Shown here one piece after another: positions 1 to 7,848 of a stretch of 24,230 nucleotides of DNA; the stretch's first letter is position 1; each line of letters starts with the position of its first letter. Under the pieces are notes generated by a model that was not told the origin of the DNA, made no database searches, and saw only the letters and a list, made by a program, of their open reading frames with translations. The stretch covers positions 1 through 24,230 of the forward strand of contig DATGKF010000077.1 in the NCBI GenBank assembly GCA_035294785.1, read 5' to 3'. The stretch is from Poindextera sp035294785. Its GTDB lineage: Bacteria > Pseudomonadota > Alphaproteobacteria > Caulobacterales > Caulobacteraceae. Both the position numbers and the translations under genes were made by a program.

Positions 1-207
1 GAGGAGGTTCCGCCCTATCCGATCCAGAATCGCCTCACCCAGCCGCTCCGCGCCGCCGCCGCCCGCGCCGACGATCCGTCTGTGATGTCGCTCTGGGCCG
101 GCCAGGCGATCAAGCTCGCGAGGCCGGGCGAGGCTGGCGACCTCGTCCAGCGTTGGTGGGACGAGGCGAAAGCCGTCGCCAAAGAGCTGGCGGCCCGCAC
201 CGCCTAG
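1..207 (+). CDS. Nitronate monooxygenase, C-terminal end (partial)
   Basis: Only the last 68 codons are present; the gene enters from the left edge in frame 1 and stops with TAG at 205-207. The visible protein has an NRLTQPLRAAA segment, an MSLWAGQ segment and a helical Ala/Glu-rich tail. This is the typical C-terminus of FMN-dependent nitronate monooxygenases (2-nitropropane dioxygenase family), which oxidise alkyl nitronates such as propionate-3-nitronate in the cytoplasm. The FMN-binding barrel and catalytic His lie outside the window, so the call rests on the tail alone. The related enoyl-reductase-like branch of the same fold cannot be excluded. It is convergent with the regulator that follows, 24 bases away. 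Confidence 0.72.
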   Translation, partial: EEVPPYPIQNRLTQPLRAAAARADDPSVMSLWAGQAIKLARPGEAGDLVQRWWDEAKAVAKELAARTA

Positions 208-231
208 AGCTCCTCCCCCGTAGGGAAGGAT

Positions 232-960
232 TTAACCTAGGAGCCTCGCGAAGCCCTCGCGCAGCACGCGATCCAAGTGGCCCTTGGCGTGCGCGTAGTC
301 TGGATCGGCCGGCGCGATGCGGCCGGTCCTGGCGTCCACGCGGCCGGGCAGGAGGGCGATGGGGGTGGCGACCGGCGTCAGGTGGCCGCCGTCGCCCGAT
401 CTCAGCGTCGCCAACAACCCGTAGAGTTCGCCGTCGATGGTCGGATGGGCCAGCGTGACCAGCCGGTGCTGGCCGCGCGTGTTGGTCACCAGGTGGATGT
501 AACCGGACTGGGTGGGCAGCGCGACGCGGCCGTGCTGGGTGAACGCCGCGTCGGTGCGCGCCGCCTCGCGGAAGACGAGGCAGGCGGCCGCCTCGTCCCA
601 GGCGATGACCGTGCGATAGGCATAGACGGCCTCCGAGTCCTCGAACGACGGGCGAAGCGTCAGGTAGTCGCCCTCGAGCCAGCCGGCGGCGGCGCGCGTG
701 TAGGCGCCCAGGCTTTCGTCCGCATGGCCGGCGGCCGCGGCGGCGGGGCGGAGCGGCGCGCCCAGCGCCTGCTCGAGCCGGATTAGCGTCGCCAGCGTGA
801 ACGGGCGCGTGCCGGCCAGCGCCTTTTCGAGCGTCGAGAGGCTGATCTTCGCCTCGTCCGCCAGCCGCTGGCGCGAGATGCGCCGGCGCGCCAGCTCTTC
901 GCGCACGCGGCGGGCCAGCGCCCGGCTCTCGGGTGCGGAAAGGTCGGAGTCGTCGGTCAT
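232..960 (-). CDS. XRE-family helix-turn-helix regulator with uncharacterised sensor-like C-terminal domain
   Basis: The product is 242 aa. Residues about 15-70 form a Cro/C1-type helix-turn-helix (RQRLADEAKISLSTLEKALAG), which should bind DNA. Residues about 88-242 form a second domain with motifs GDYLTLRPSF, WDEAA, TQHGRVALPTQSGYIHLV and YGLLATL. I know this arrangement from unnamed alphaproteobacterial regulators but cannot name a ligand. I chose the ATG at 960 (MTDDSDL). A longer reading back to 1062 adds a Pro/Arg-rich leader with no domain character that would occupy the divergent promoter region. The gene faces away from the DUF3142 operon across 126 bases and could regulate it; that is inference. 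Confidence 0.72.
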   Translation of the reverse strand: MTDDSDLSAPESRALARRVREELARRRISRQRLADEAKISLSTLEKALAGTRPFTLATLIRLEQALGAPLRPAAAAAGHADESLGAYTRAAAGWLEGDYLTLRPSFEDSEAVYAYRTVIAWDEAAACLVFREAARTDAAFTQHGRVALPTQSGYIHLVTNTRGQHRLVTLAHPTIDGELYGLLATLRSGDGGHLTPVATPIALLPGRVDARTGRIAPADPDYAHAKGHLDRVLREGFARLLG

Positions 961-1086
961 CGCGGCCGCACAGATGCGCACAATTCCGCACACGGGCAAC
1001 CCCGCGCGTGCGGGATGAGGCGAACGATCACGCTGGCGGGGAGCTTGGCCTTTGGCGGACAATCAGCGCCGAGAGAATCGGCAAGC

Positions 1087-1818
1087 ATGGGCCTGCTCAT
1101 CATCGTCGCGCTGGTTTCGGCGCTCGCTTCGGCCGGTCAGGCCGCGCCGGAGCCGCCGCGCGCGCTGGTGCTCTGGGCCTGGGAGCGGCCCGAGGACCTG
1201 ACCCGCGCCGCCCCCGGCGTCGAGGTCGCCGCGGTCACCGGCTTCATCCAGATCGAGGGCGACCAGATTCAGGCGCGCGGGCGGCGGTTTCCGCTGCTCA
1301 CCGACGCCGTCCGGCGGACCGCGGTCGTGCACGTGCAAATCGACCCGAAGACGCCGCTCAAGTGGACCCCGGCGCTCCGCGCCCGCCTGGCGGCGACGGT
1401 GTTGAGCTACGGCCGCGCGCCGGGCTTCTCCGCCATGCAGATCGACTTCGAGGTTCCCGCCAGCCAGCGCCAGGCGCTGCTGGACCTGGTCAGCGACGTC
1501 CGCGCGGCCCTGCCGGCCAGCGAACCGCTGTCGATGAACGCGCTCGCTTCCTGGTGCGAGACCGAGGATTGGCTCGCCGCCGCCAAGGCCGACGAGATCG
1601 TGCCGATGGTGTTCCGCCTTGGCGAGGGCGGCGCGAAGCTGAAGGCCAAGCTCGAAGCCGGCGGCGACTTCGCCAATCCCCGCTGCCGTTCGGCGATCGG
1701 CCTCTCGACCGACACGCCCTTGAAGCGCTGGCCGGGCGGCCGGCGCATCTACGTTTTCAACCCCAGAAGCTGGACGACGGGCGAGATCGCCCGCGTCACC
1801 GAGGACATCCACCCATGA
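1087..1818 (+). CDS. DUF3142 exported protein
   Basis: The product is 243 aa. Residues 1-20 form a signal peptide (short N-terminus, hydrophobic LLIIVALVSALASA, AQAA-like cleavage site), so it is probably periplasmic or exported. The mature part matches DUF3142: LVLWAWERPEDL near the start, then QIDFEVPASQRQALLDL, SMNALASWC, and VPMVFRLGEGG. The function of the family is unknown; the layout of conserved acidic and aromatic residues suggests a barrel-type glycosidase-like fold, which is a guess. I chose the ATG at 1087 because it begins the signal peptide; an upstream start at 1015 would bury it. The stop overlaps the next start as ATGA, so the two genes are translationally coupled. It is the first gene of a three-gene operon. 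Confidence 0.82.
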   Translation: MGLLIIVALVSALASAGQAAPEPPRALVLWAWERPEDLTRAAPGVEVAAVTGFIQIEGDQIQARGRRFPLLTDAVRRTAVVHVQIDPKTPLKWTPALRARLAATVLSYGRAPGFSAMQIDFEVPASQRQALLDLVSDVRAALPASEPLSMNALASWCETEDWLAAAKADEIVPMVFRLGEGGAKLKAKLEAGGDFANPRCRSAIGLSTDTPLKRWPGGRRIYVFNPRSWTTGEIARVTEDIHP

Positions 1819-4172
1819 AGAAGCCGTTCGCGACCGTGCTCGCCCTGGCCAGCCTGATCACGCCGCTGGCGACGCCGGTCATCGCCTGCGGCCCGCCGCC
1901 GGAGGGACCGGCCTACATCGATGTCTTCGGCGGCGAGACGGCGGACCTCAACGCCTTCTACGACGGCCGCGTGGGGGTGGTGACGGCGCAGTCGCCCCGC
2001 GCCCGTCTCTTCATGGCCTGGCGGCTGCTGCATCATCTGCCCGTGGGCGCGACGGCCGGCGGGCCGCTATCGGTTCCCTGTTGCGGCGACGGGCCGAGCG
2101 GCGCCTGGGACGCCGCCAGCGCCTGGGCCCAAGCCCGGGGGCAGGTGAGCGGCGTCACCGCCGGCTCGGCGCCGGACAGCGAGCGGCCGGGCGCCAACTA
2201 CACCTCGATCCCCAACTGCTTCGCCGCCGCCTTCAACCTGGCGACGCAGACCCTCGGCGAGCGGGTGAAAGCCTATGGGGCCGGCTCGCCCTGGGTGAAG
2301 GCCTGGCTGGACGGCCAGGATGCGGTCTTCTCCGCCTGCGGTGGGAAGGCGACGCCGATGCCGGCGCTCGATCCCGGCGCGCCGGCCTGGCTGAAAGCCG
2401 ACCGCGCCTACCAGGAGGCCGCCTACGCCCTCTACGCCGGCCAGAACGCCGACGCGGCGAAGGACTTCGCCGCCATCGGCCGCGACGCAGCCTCGCCATG
2501 GGCGCCGATGTCGCCCTACCTGACGGCGCGCGCTCTGCTGCGCCAAGCGATCGCCACCAAGACCGCCGGCGATGCGACCGCCGCGGAGGCGGCGATCCGC
2601 GCGCTGGCAAACGCGCCGGCCACGACCTTCGGCCAGGGCGAGGCGCCGGCGATGGCGAAGACGATCGGCGTGCGCGTCGATCCGGCCAGAGCGCTCGCGA
2701 CCTACGATGCGGAGCTCACGCGCCCGACGTTGAATGCGGACGCGGCGACCGATTTCCGCGACTACGTCGACCTGAACGCCAAAGCCGCCCGGCCGACCGA
2801 GATCATGGACTGGATCTGGACGTTGAAGAGTCAGGCGCCCGGCGCGACCAAGGTCGCCGACGACGCCGATGTCGCGGCGCAGGCTGCGCAAACCAAGGCG
2901 GCGCAGGCCTTTTCACTCGTGCATGCCAAGCAGCGCTGGGGGGCGACCCACGACCCGGCCTGGCTGCTTGCGGCCATGTCGCTGGCCGATCCGACCGACC
3001 CGGATGCGCCGTCGCTCGCCGCCGCGGCCGCCGAGGTCGCGCCTTCCGATCCCGCCTACCTCTCGGCGACCTACCAGCGCGTGCGGCTGACCATCGCCGC
3101 CGCCCCGGCGGCCGACACGCGGACCCTCCTCGACCAGGTGCTGGCGCGCGGCGACCTCTCCACCACCGACCGCAACCTCTTCCTCGGCGAGCGGATGCAA
3201 GTGGCGGCCAGCCTCGCGGCGTTCGACAGGGACGCGCTGCGCGCGCGGCTCTGCGCCGACGACAACGACAAGAGCGGCTGCGTGCGCTCGAGCTACACCG
3301 AGCAGGCGGAGGCGAGCGGCGTCTACGACGCGGCCAACAAGACCGGCTTCGGCCCCGACGCTCGCGCGCTCATCGACCGGATGCCGCTGGCGACGCGGAT
3401 GGCGATGGTCAAGGACCAGAGCCTGCCCGCCACGCTCCGTCTCGACCTCGCCCTGACCAGTTGGACGCGCGCGGTGCTGATGCAGGACAACCCGAGCATT
3501 GACGCGCTCTCGGTGTCGCTGAAGAGCATGCTGCCGCAGCTCTCGGCCGAGTTCGCGCGCGTAGCGTCGACGGCGCCAGGGCCCGACAAGCGGTTCGCGG
3601 AGTTCTTCATCCTCGCCAAGTCGCCGGGCATGTCGACCGACCTGCAAGGCTACACCCGGCCGGATGGCTCGATCGCCTCATGGCAGGGGGCTTGGTACGA
3701 CTGGATGATCCTGCCGGCCGGCTCGACCAAGGGCGACTCGGCCCCGCCATGCCTGCTCGAATATGCGCCTGACGGCTACTGTCAGAGCGACCCGCCGCGC
3801 GACGTCAGCGATACGGCGCTGTGGCCGACCTCGGACATCGTCTGCCTCACCTATTGCGGCGCCGGCGCCTTTCCAATGCGGCGGCCGGACTTCATGGCCG
3901 CGACGCTCAACCAGGCGAACGCGGAGCGCGCCCGCGTGCCCGCCCCCTACGACGACACCCACAAGCTGGGCGCGAGCGTCTGGGCGGAGGTGCTGACCTA
4001 CGCCAAGGCGCACCCGAAGGATGCGCGCTCTCCCGAGGCGCTCTACTGGCTGGTGCACGTCACCCGCTACGGTCACAGCCACGACCACCTGAGCCACCAG
4101 GCGTTCGACATCCTGCACCAGCAGTTCCCGTCCTCGCCCTGGACGGCGAAGACCAAATACTACTTCGACTGA
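1815..4172 (+). CDS. Large exported protein, putative lipoprotein, function unknown
   Basis: The product is 785 aa. A signal peptide (MKKPFATVLALASLITPLAT) is followed by VIAC at residues about 22-25, which fits a lipobox, so the protein is probably lipid-anchored with Cys25 as first mature residue. Next come CGPPPEGPAYIDVFGG and a FYDGRVGVV segment, a pattern I have seen at the start of unnamed proteobacterial envelope proteins. The rest is Ala-rich and helical, looking like irregular TPR-type solenoid repeats, and ends in KAHPKDARSPEALYWLVH with a His-rich stretch (RYGHSHDHLSHQ). The start overlaps the DUF3142 stop by four bases, and the third gene follows after 11 bases. I do not recognise a function; a scaffold or partner role for the DUF3142 protein is possible. 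Confidence 0.75.
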   Translation: MKKPFATVLALASLITPLATPVIACGPPPEGPAYIDVFGGETADLNAFYDGRVGVVTAQSPRARLFMAWRLLHHLPVGATAGGPLSVPCCGDGPSGAWDAASAWAQARGQVSGVTAGSAPDSERPGANYTSIPNCFAAAFNLATQTLGERVKAYGAGSPWVKAWLDGQDAVFSACGGKATPMPALDPGAPAWLKADRAYQEAAYALYAGQNADAAKDFAAIGRDAASPWAPMSPYLTARALLRQAIATKTAGDATAAEAAIRALANAPATTFGQGEAPAMAKTIGVRVDPARALATYDAELTRPTLNADAATDFRDYVDLNAKAARPTEIMDWIWTLKSQAPGATKVADDADVAAQAAQTKAAQAFSLVHAKQRWGATHDPAWLLAAMSLADPTDPDAPSLAAAAAEVAPSDPAYLSATYQRVRLTIAAAPAADTRTLLDQVLARGDLSTTDRNLFLGERMQVAASLAAFDRDALRARLCADDNDKSGCVRSSYTEQAEASGVYDAANKTGFGPDARALIDRMPLATRMAMVKDQSLPATLRLDLALTSWTRAVLMQDNPSIDALSVSLKSMLPQLSAEFARVASTAPGPDKRFAEFFILAKSPGMSTDLQGYTRPDGSIASWQGAWYDWMILPAGSTKGDSAPPCLLEYAPDGYCQSDPPRDVSDTALWPTSDIVCLTYCGAGAFPMRRPDFMAATLNQANAERARVPAPYDDTHKLGASVWAEVLTYAKAHPKDARSPEALYWLVHVTRYGHSHDHLSHQAFDILHQQFPSSPWTAKTKYYFD

Positions 4173-4183
4173 GGGGCGCGCCG

Positions 4184-5320
4184 ATGAGAACCACCACCGT
4201 TGCGGCCGCGGCCCTGATGCTGGCCGCCGCACCGACGTGGGCGGCGCCGGAGACGAGCTGTCCGGCGGTTGCGACGGCGATCCGCGCCATGCCGCCGCCG
4301 TCGAACCTCGACAAGGACTCCGACCTCGTCGACGGTCCGCTCGCGCGGTTGGCCGCCCGGCCGGGAGCGCCAATTCAGCTCGACGCCTCTGCGCCGCTGA
4401 GCGCCGAGGCGGCCGCGGCGTTGCCCGCCACGGTCGCAGCCGGCTCGCCGAAGCTCGCCGCCGCGCTGGCCGGTATGGACCTCGCCGACGTCGGCGACGT
4501 CTGGCTGCGCAAGGCGGGCGGGCTGACCGTCGTCGAGACCGAGGCCGGCACGCTCGACTGCTCCAATTTCATTGTCTTCGAGTCCGCCGCGGGCACGCCG
4601 GCCCGGCTTGCGCCGGACCCGCCGCAGGTGGTCGCCGGCGGCGCCGAGGGCGATGGCGCGACGCCCTTCTGCGGCATGGACGAGGGCCTGGTCGGGGTCG
4701 TTGCCGGCGCGCCGCTGTTCGCCGAAAACGGCTGGGACGCGACCGAGCCGAACGACCTGCTCGTGCTCTCGACCTGGCGTAACGGGCGTTGGACGGACCC
4801 CTGCGAGATCGACGTGCGCTATCGTCGCACCTACGCGGTCGCCGACGCCTTCTGCGACGGCGCGGCCTGCGCGGCGATCGCCAAGGCGGCTGTCGACATG
4901 GCAAGCCGACGCGAGGCGCAGATCGCCGCCCACGGCGACGTCAGCGCGGCGCCCGCCACCTTCGCCTGGGGCCCGGCCGCATCGGCCGCCGACCGCGCCA
5001 AGGTCGCGCGGCTGAAGGGCCTGTTCGGCTCCGCGAACGGGCAGGGGGTCCCGACCCTCGGCAAGGGCGACGCGCCGGTGCATGGCTTCGGCGACGACAC
5101 GGTGATGTTTCCGGCGCGCATCGGCGGCGCGACCTACCTGGCCGTCCTCGGCCACGGCTCGGTCGGCTGGCGCATCTACCCGGACTTCGTGCTCGGCCTC
5201 TACGACATGAGGGCCGGCCAACTGGCGCCGGTGGCGGGCTTCCACATCGACCGCCAGGTCGTCGGGCCGGTGAGCGTCACCCTCCATCGATGGACGCCGC
5301 CGCCGAAGGCGAAAAGCTGA
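4184..5320 (+). CDS. Exported hypothetical protein, third gene of DUF3142 operon
   Basis: The product is 378 aa with a clear signal peptide (MRTTTVAAAALMLAAAPTWA, cleavage after about residue 20). I recognise no domain. Several Cys residues (TSC, TLDCSNF, FCGMDEG, DPCEID, FCDGAACAAI) suggest disulphides in the periplasm. The C-terminal third has a VLGHGSVGWRIYPDFVLGLY segment that looks like beta structure. The ATG at 4184 lies 11 bases after the previous stop with GGGGCG in between. Longer upstream readings in this frame only overlap the 785-aa gene and are rejected. Co-transcription with the two preceding genes is very likely from spacing. Confidence 0.7.
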   Translation: MRTTTVAAAALMLAAAPTWAAPETSCPAVATAIRAMPPPSNLDKDSDLVDGPLARLAARPGAPIQLDASAPLSAEAAAALPATVAAGSPKLAAALAGMDLADVGDVWLRKAGGLTVVETEAGTLDCSNFIVFESAAGTPARLAPDPPQVVAGGAEGDGATPFCGMDEGLVGVVAGAPLFAENGWDATEPNDLLVLSTWRNGRWTDPCEIDVRYRRTYAVADAFCDGAACAAIAKAAVDMASRREAQIAAHGDVSAAPATFAWGPAASAADRAKVARLKGLFGSANGQGVPTLGKGDAPVHGFGDDTVMFPARIGGATYLAVLGHGSVGWRIYPDFVLGLYDMRAGQLAPVAGFHIDRQVVGPVSVTLHRWTPPPKAKS

Positions 5321-5344
5321 TGCGCATGCTGATCCCCGGCTTGC

Positions 5345-5359
5345 GGCCGGCTGCCGGCC
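5345..5359. terminator. GC-rich palindrome between convergent genes
   Basis: GGCCGGC-T-GCCGGCC is a perfect 7+1+7 palindrome in the 49-base gap between the stop at 5320 and the convergent SDR stop at 5370. Such a stem could end transcription from either side. There is no T tract, so intrinsic termination is not shown. Confidence 0.35.
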
Positions 5360-5369
5360 CTCGGCCCGG

Positions 5370-6146
5370 CTAGACGTCAGCGATCGTCAGGGCGCGGGGG
5401 CGGGAGCCGTCGATGTCGGTGACGCCAAGCTCGTCCGCGACCGCTGCCGCCACGAGGGCGCGGCCGCTGTCTCTCGCCGCCAGCGGCGAGGAGGCCAGTG
5501 CGGCGATGACGCGGCCGGTGAACTGCGGGCTTTCACTGCCGGCGAGGTCGAACACTCCCTGCGCGGCGGCCTCCAATACGCGCTCGGTCCGCACCAGGCC
5601 CGGATAGAGCGAGACGGCCGAAACGCCGTGCGGCGCCAGCTCTTCGGCCATGTCGGCGATCATCTTGTCGGTGGCCGCCTGGGCGATCCCGTAGATCACG
5701 TTGCCCAAGCGCTTCCGCGCCGCCCAGAAGCTCAGCGCAACGATCAGGCCGCGGCCCTGCGGGACCATGCGCCGGGCGGCCTCGGCGCTGGCGATGAAGG
5801 CGCAGCGGAGCCCGCCGTCGATCATCCCCGCCCAGCGGTGCGCCGGCTGCTCCCAGAACGGCGCGCCCCAGGTGAAGCGGCCGTGCTCGACCATGTGCTC
5901 GTAGCCGCCCCAGGCCGCGTTCACGAGCAAGTCGAGCCCGTCGCTCGCGGCGTCGACAGCGGCGAAAGCGGCCCGCGTCTGGTCGTCGTTGGTGTGGTCG
6001 CAGACGAGCCGGGTCACGCCCGCCGGCAGGTCGGCGCCTTCGATGCTGCGTCCGGTCGCGAACACCCGGTAGCCGGCGCCGGCGAGCGCGATCGCCACGC
6101 CCCGCCCGATCCCGCGGCTCGCGCCCGTGACCATCGCCGTCGGCAT
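5370..6146 (-). CDS. Short-chain dehydrogenase/reductase with altered YxxxK motif
   Basis: The product is 258 aa, normal SDR length. It has the N-terminal Rossmann dinucleotide motif TGASRGIG (residues 7-14), NAAWGG at 76-81 in place of the usual NNAG, a Ser at 139, Tyr152 in VIYGIAQAATDKM, and YPGLVRTE after the active site. The catalytic motif normally reads YxxxK; here position 156 is Gln (codon CAG), so the Lys that lowers the Tyr pKa is missing. The overall pattern resembles the DHRS1-like branch. The start has a strong GGGAGGG ribosome site 7 bases upstream. It is the last gene of a likely operon with the TetR gene and the 78-aa membrane protein, 50 bases downstream of the latter. The substrate is unknown. 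Confidence 0.83.
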   Translation of the reverse strand: MPTAMVTGASRGIGRGVAIALAGAGYRVFATGRSIEGADLPAGVTRLVCDHTNDDQTRAAFAAVDAASDGLDLLVNAAWGGYEHMVEHGRFTWGAPFWEQPAHRWAGMIDGGLRCAFIASAEAARRMVPQGRGLIVALSFWAARKRLGNVIYGIAQAATDKMIADMAEELAPHGVSAVSLYPGLVRTERVLEAAAQGVFDLAGSESPQFTGRVIAALASSPLAARDSGRALVAAAVADELGVTDIDGSRPRALTIADV

Positions 6147-6196
6147 CGTCGCCCTCCCGTCCGAACGGCGACGATAGAGGGCGTGCGGCGACGCGC

Positions 6197-6433
6197 CTAG
6201 CGGGCGGAATGCAGGCGCTTGAGCTGCACCTGCGCGTACTTCAGCAAGCCCGTCAGCGGCGCGCCGACGACGAAGAAGAGGCCGACGTGCTTGAGGATGA
6301 GGAGCGCCAGGAACCCAAGCGCCAGCGCGCCGGCGATGTGGTGGCTGGGCAGCACGAACAGCAGCACGACCCCGATCCCGAACAGCGAAACGAGGATGAG
6401 CCAGAAGGCGATGCGCTTGTGGTCGTGGGTCAT
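6197..6433 (-). CDS. Small two-helix membrane protein
   Basis: The product is 78 aa. A short charged start (MTHDHKR) precedes two hydrophobic helices, residues about 8-28 and 33-56, separated by a PSHHIAG turn. A basic tail (KYAQVQLKRLHSAR) is probably cytoplasmic, giving an N-in/C-in hairpin in the inner membrane. I recognise no named family. The start ATG overlaps the TetR stop (ATGA), so the gene is translationally coupled to the regulator and probably under its control. Confidence 0.72.
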   Translation of the reverse strand: MTHDHKRIAFWLILVSLFGIGVVLLFVLPSHHIAGALALGFLALLILKHVGLFFVVGAPLTGLLKYAQVQLKRLHSAR

Positions 6434-7029
6434 GCTTGCGGCTCCTTTGTGGGTGCGAGGCCGTCCCAGAGCGCGTCGATGAGGGCGCGCACGCCGGCCG
6501 GGGGCATGGCCTCGGCGTGCATGCCCATGACCTCGAACTGGGCGATGGAGTGGACGAGAGCGATCAACGCCATGGCGGAGGCCAGGGGATCGGTCGAGCG
6601 CATCTCGCCGGCGCTGACGCGGCGGGCGATGAAGCCGGCGACCGCGCCGGTCAGCGCCTGGGCGCCGCCGAATTCGAAGTGCCGGCGCAGGCCCTCGAAT
6701 CCGATCAGCGGGTTGCTGATCAGCGGGATGGCCAGCGGCAGGGCCTCGCGGAAGTAGGCGAGGGCGCGCTCGCCGATCAGCGTCAGCGCGGCGCGCGCGT
6801 CGGGCGTCTCGTCGGCTTCGGCGACGATGGCCTCGGCGTCCACCCTCGGCGGCGCCATGGCGGCGATGAAGAGGGCGGCCTTGGTGGAGAAGCGCTTGAA
6901 CAGCGTCGCCTCGGAGACGCCGGCGCGAGCTGCGATTTCCGCCGTCGACCCCGCCGCCCCGTCCCGCACGAACACGTCGCGCGCAGCGGCCAGCAGAACA
7001 GGATTCGAAATGCGCTTCCGACGCCCCAT
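6430..7029 (-). CDS. TetR/AcrR-family transcriptional regulator
   Basis: The product is 199 aa. The N-terminal helix-turn-helix covers residues about 10-55 (AARDVFVRDG, STAEIAARAGVSEATLFKRF), the standard TetR DNA-binding domain; the rest is the helical ligand-binding and dimer domain. I use the ATG at 7029. A GTG at 7050 would extend the frame by seven codons but lies inside the predicted promoter spacer and operator, so it cannot be on the transcript predicted here. It is first in a likely operon with the 78-aa membrane protein and the SDR. A palindrome over its own promoter points to autorepression. The ligand is unknown; control of the SDR suggests a small carbonyl or alcohol compound (inference). 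Confidence 0.85.
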   Translation of the reverse strand: MGRRKRISNPVLLAAARDVFVRDGAAGSTAEIAARAGVSEATLFKRFSTKAALFIAAMAPPRVDAEAIVAEADETPDARAALTLIGERALAYFREALPLAIPLISNPLIGFEGLRRHFEFGGAQALTGAVAGFIARRVSAGEMRSTDPLASAMALIALVHSIAQFEVMGMHAEAMPPAGVRALIDALWDGLAPTKEPQA

Positions 7030-7035
7030 CTCAAA

Positions 7036-7065
7036 TAAGTAAGTACTCACTCACAAATAAGTCAA
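7036..7065 (-). promoter_or_regulatory. TetR promoter with overlapping operator; leaderless start
   Basis: On the minus strand TTGACT (7060-7065), a 17-base spacer and TTACTT (7037-7042) make a good sigma-70-type promoter. Seven bases separate the -10 box from the ATG at 7029, so transcription should begin at or next to the start codon, and no ribosome site is visible. An 18-bp palindrome centred at 7044/7045 (7036-7053, 7 of 9 pairs match) covers the spacer and -10 box and fits a TetR-family operator. A 9-base direct repeat, CAAATAAGT, occurs at 7032-7040 and 7054-7062, exactly 22 bases apart. This AT-rich island stands out from the GC-rich surroundings. Confidence 0.62.
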
Positions 7066-7102
7066 TAGGCCGTCGAGTTTGCGCCCCTCGTGTGGGAGCG
7101 GC

Positions 7103-7594
7103 TCAGCCTTCCGTCATCGCGACCCACTGCGCCCGCCAGGCCGTGGCGAGGGGGCGGACGTCTTCTGGCATGGTGTCGAACACCGGCGCGCCGTCGTCGA
7201 AGCGCTCCCAGGGCTGGGCGCTGCGGCGGAAGAAGTGGGCGACGGGTTTGAGCCAGCGCGTGTCGTCAAGCGTGCCGGCGCGCAGGGTGTGCGCCTCCGG
7301 CCGGTTCTCGCGCGAGCCGTAGATGCGCCCGCCGCAGGCGCCGCAGAACCAGGAGGTGGTGTTCTGGCCGCTGGCGTTCGGCCGGCGCCAGCCCGCGGGC
7401 TCGCCCTTGGTGATGCGAAACGCCGCCGCGGGCACCGGCATGTTGAGCGTGAACGCCGCGCCGCTCTGCCGCTGGCAGTCGGTGCAGTGGCAGGCATAGA
7501 GGATCAGCGGCGGCGCGCTGACCTCGTAGCGGACGGCGCCGCACTGGCAGCCGCCGCTCAGCGGCAGGACGGGGCGGGGGCGCTCGTCGCTCAT
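7103..7594 (-). CDS. GFA/CENP-V-family zinc-binding protein
   Basis: The product is 163 aa, typical for the family (glutathione-dependent formaldehyde-activating enzyme-like, DUF636). The zinc ligands are in order: GGCQCGAVRYE (Cys16, Cys18), YACHCTDCQRQSG (Cys35, Cys37, Cys40), the latter also the signature of the family, and FCGACGGRIY (Cys84, Cys87). Members bind two zincs; proposed roles include S-hydroxymethylglutathione formation, but most paralogues have no proven reaction. It is a stand-alone gene upstream of and in the same direction as the TetR gene, with 73 bases between them. The 254-base divergent gap to 7848 must hold its promoter; I could not pick one confidently. Confidence 0.85.
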   Translation of the reverse strand: MSDERPRPVLPLSGGCQCGAVRYEVSAPPLILYACHCTDCQRQSGAAFTLNMPVPAAAFRITKGEPAGWRRPNASGQNTTSWFCGACGGRIYGSRENRPEAHTLRAGTLDDTRWLKPVAHFFRRSAQPWERFDDGAPVFDTMPEDVRPLATAWRAQWVAMTEG

Positions 7595-7848
7595 CCCGCC
7601 ATCTTAGGCGCCCGCCGCCGCGCTTGACAGGGTGGCCGCTCAGCGCGGTGGGGAAGGCGTGAGCCCGATTGACAGCCCGCGCCCCCGGCGCGAACCTCTG
7701 TATCGGGTGGATACGGCCCGCCGTCTGCGACCCTCAAGGGGTTGGTGAAACGTATCGCTTCTTTCCGACCAGCCCTTGCCAAGGCGAGCGGGTCGGCAAT
7801 GCAGACGCCGACGTTTCTTACGTTCGCTGATATGCAAAGGGTATCACG

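Noticed and set aside
972..996. Operator palindrome (TGCG...CGCA) upstream of the XRE regulator
   Set aside because: Only the outer four pairs match; the inner bases mostly do not, so it is not above chance in this GC-rich gap.
933..1814. Upstream extension of the 785-aa protein into a 1079-codon frame
   Set aside because: It overlaps the whole DUF3142 gene in another frame and would bury the signal peptide that begins at 1815.
7595..7848. TTGACA at 7669-7674 as promoter of the zinc-finger gene
   Set aside because: No acceptable -10 box lies 16-18 bases downstream; the rest of this divergent gap shows only a weak CCGACC/GGTCGG stem (7767-7795).
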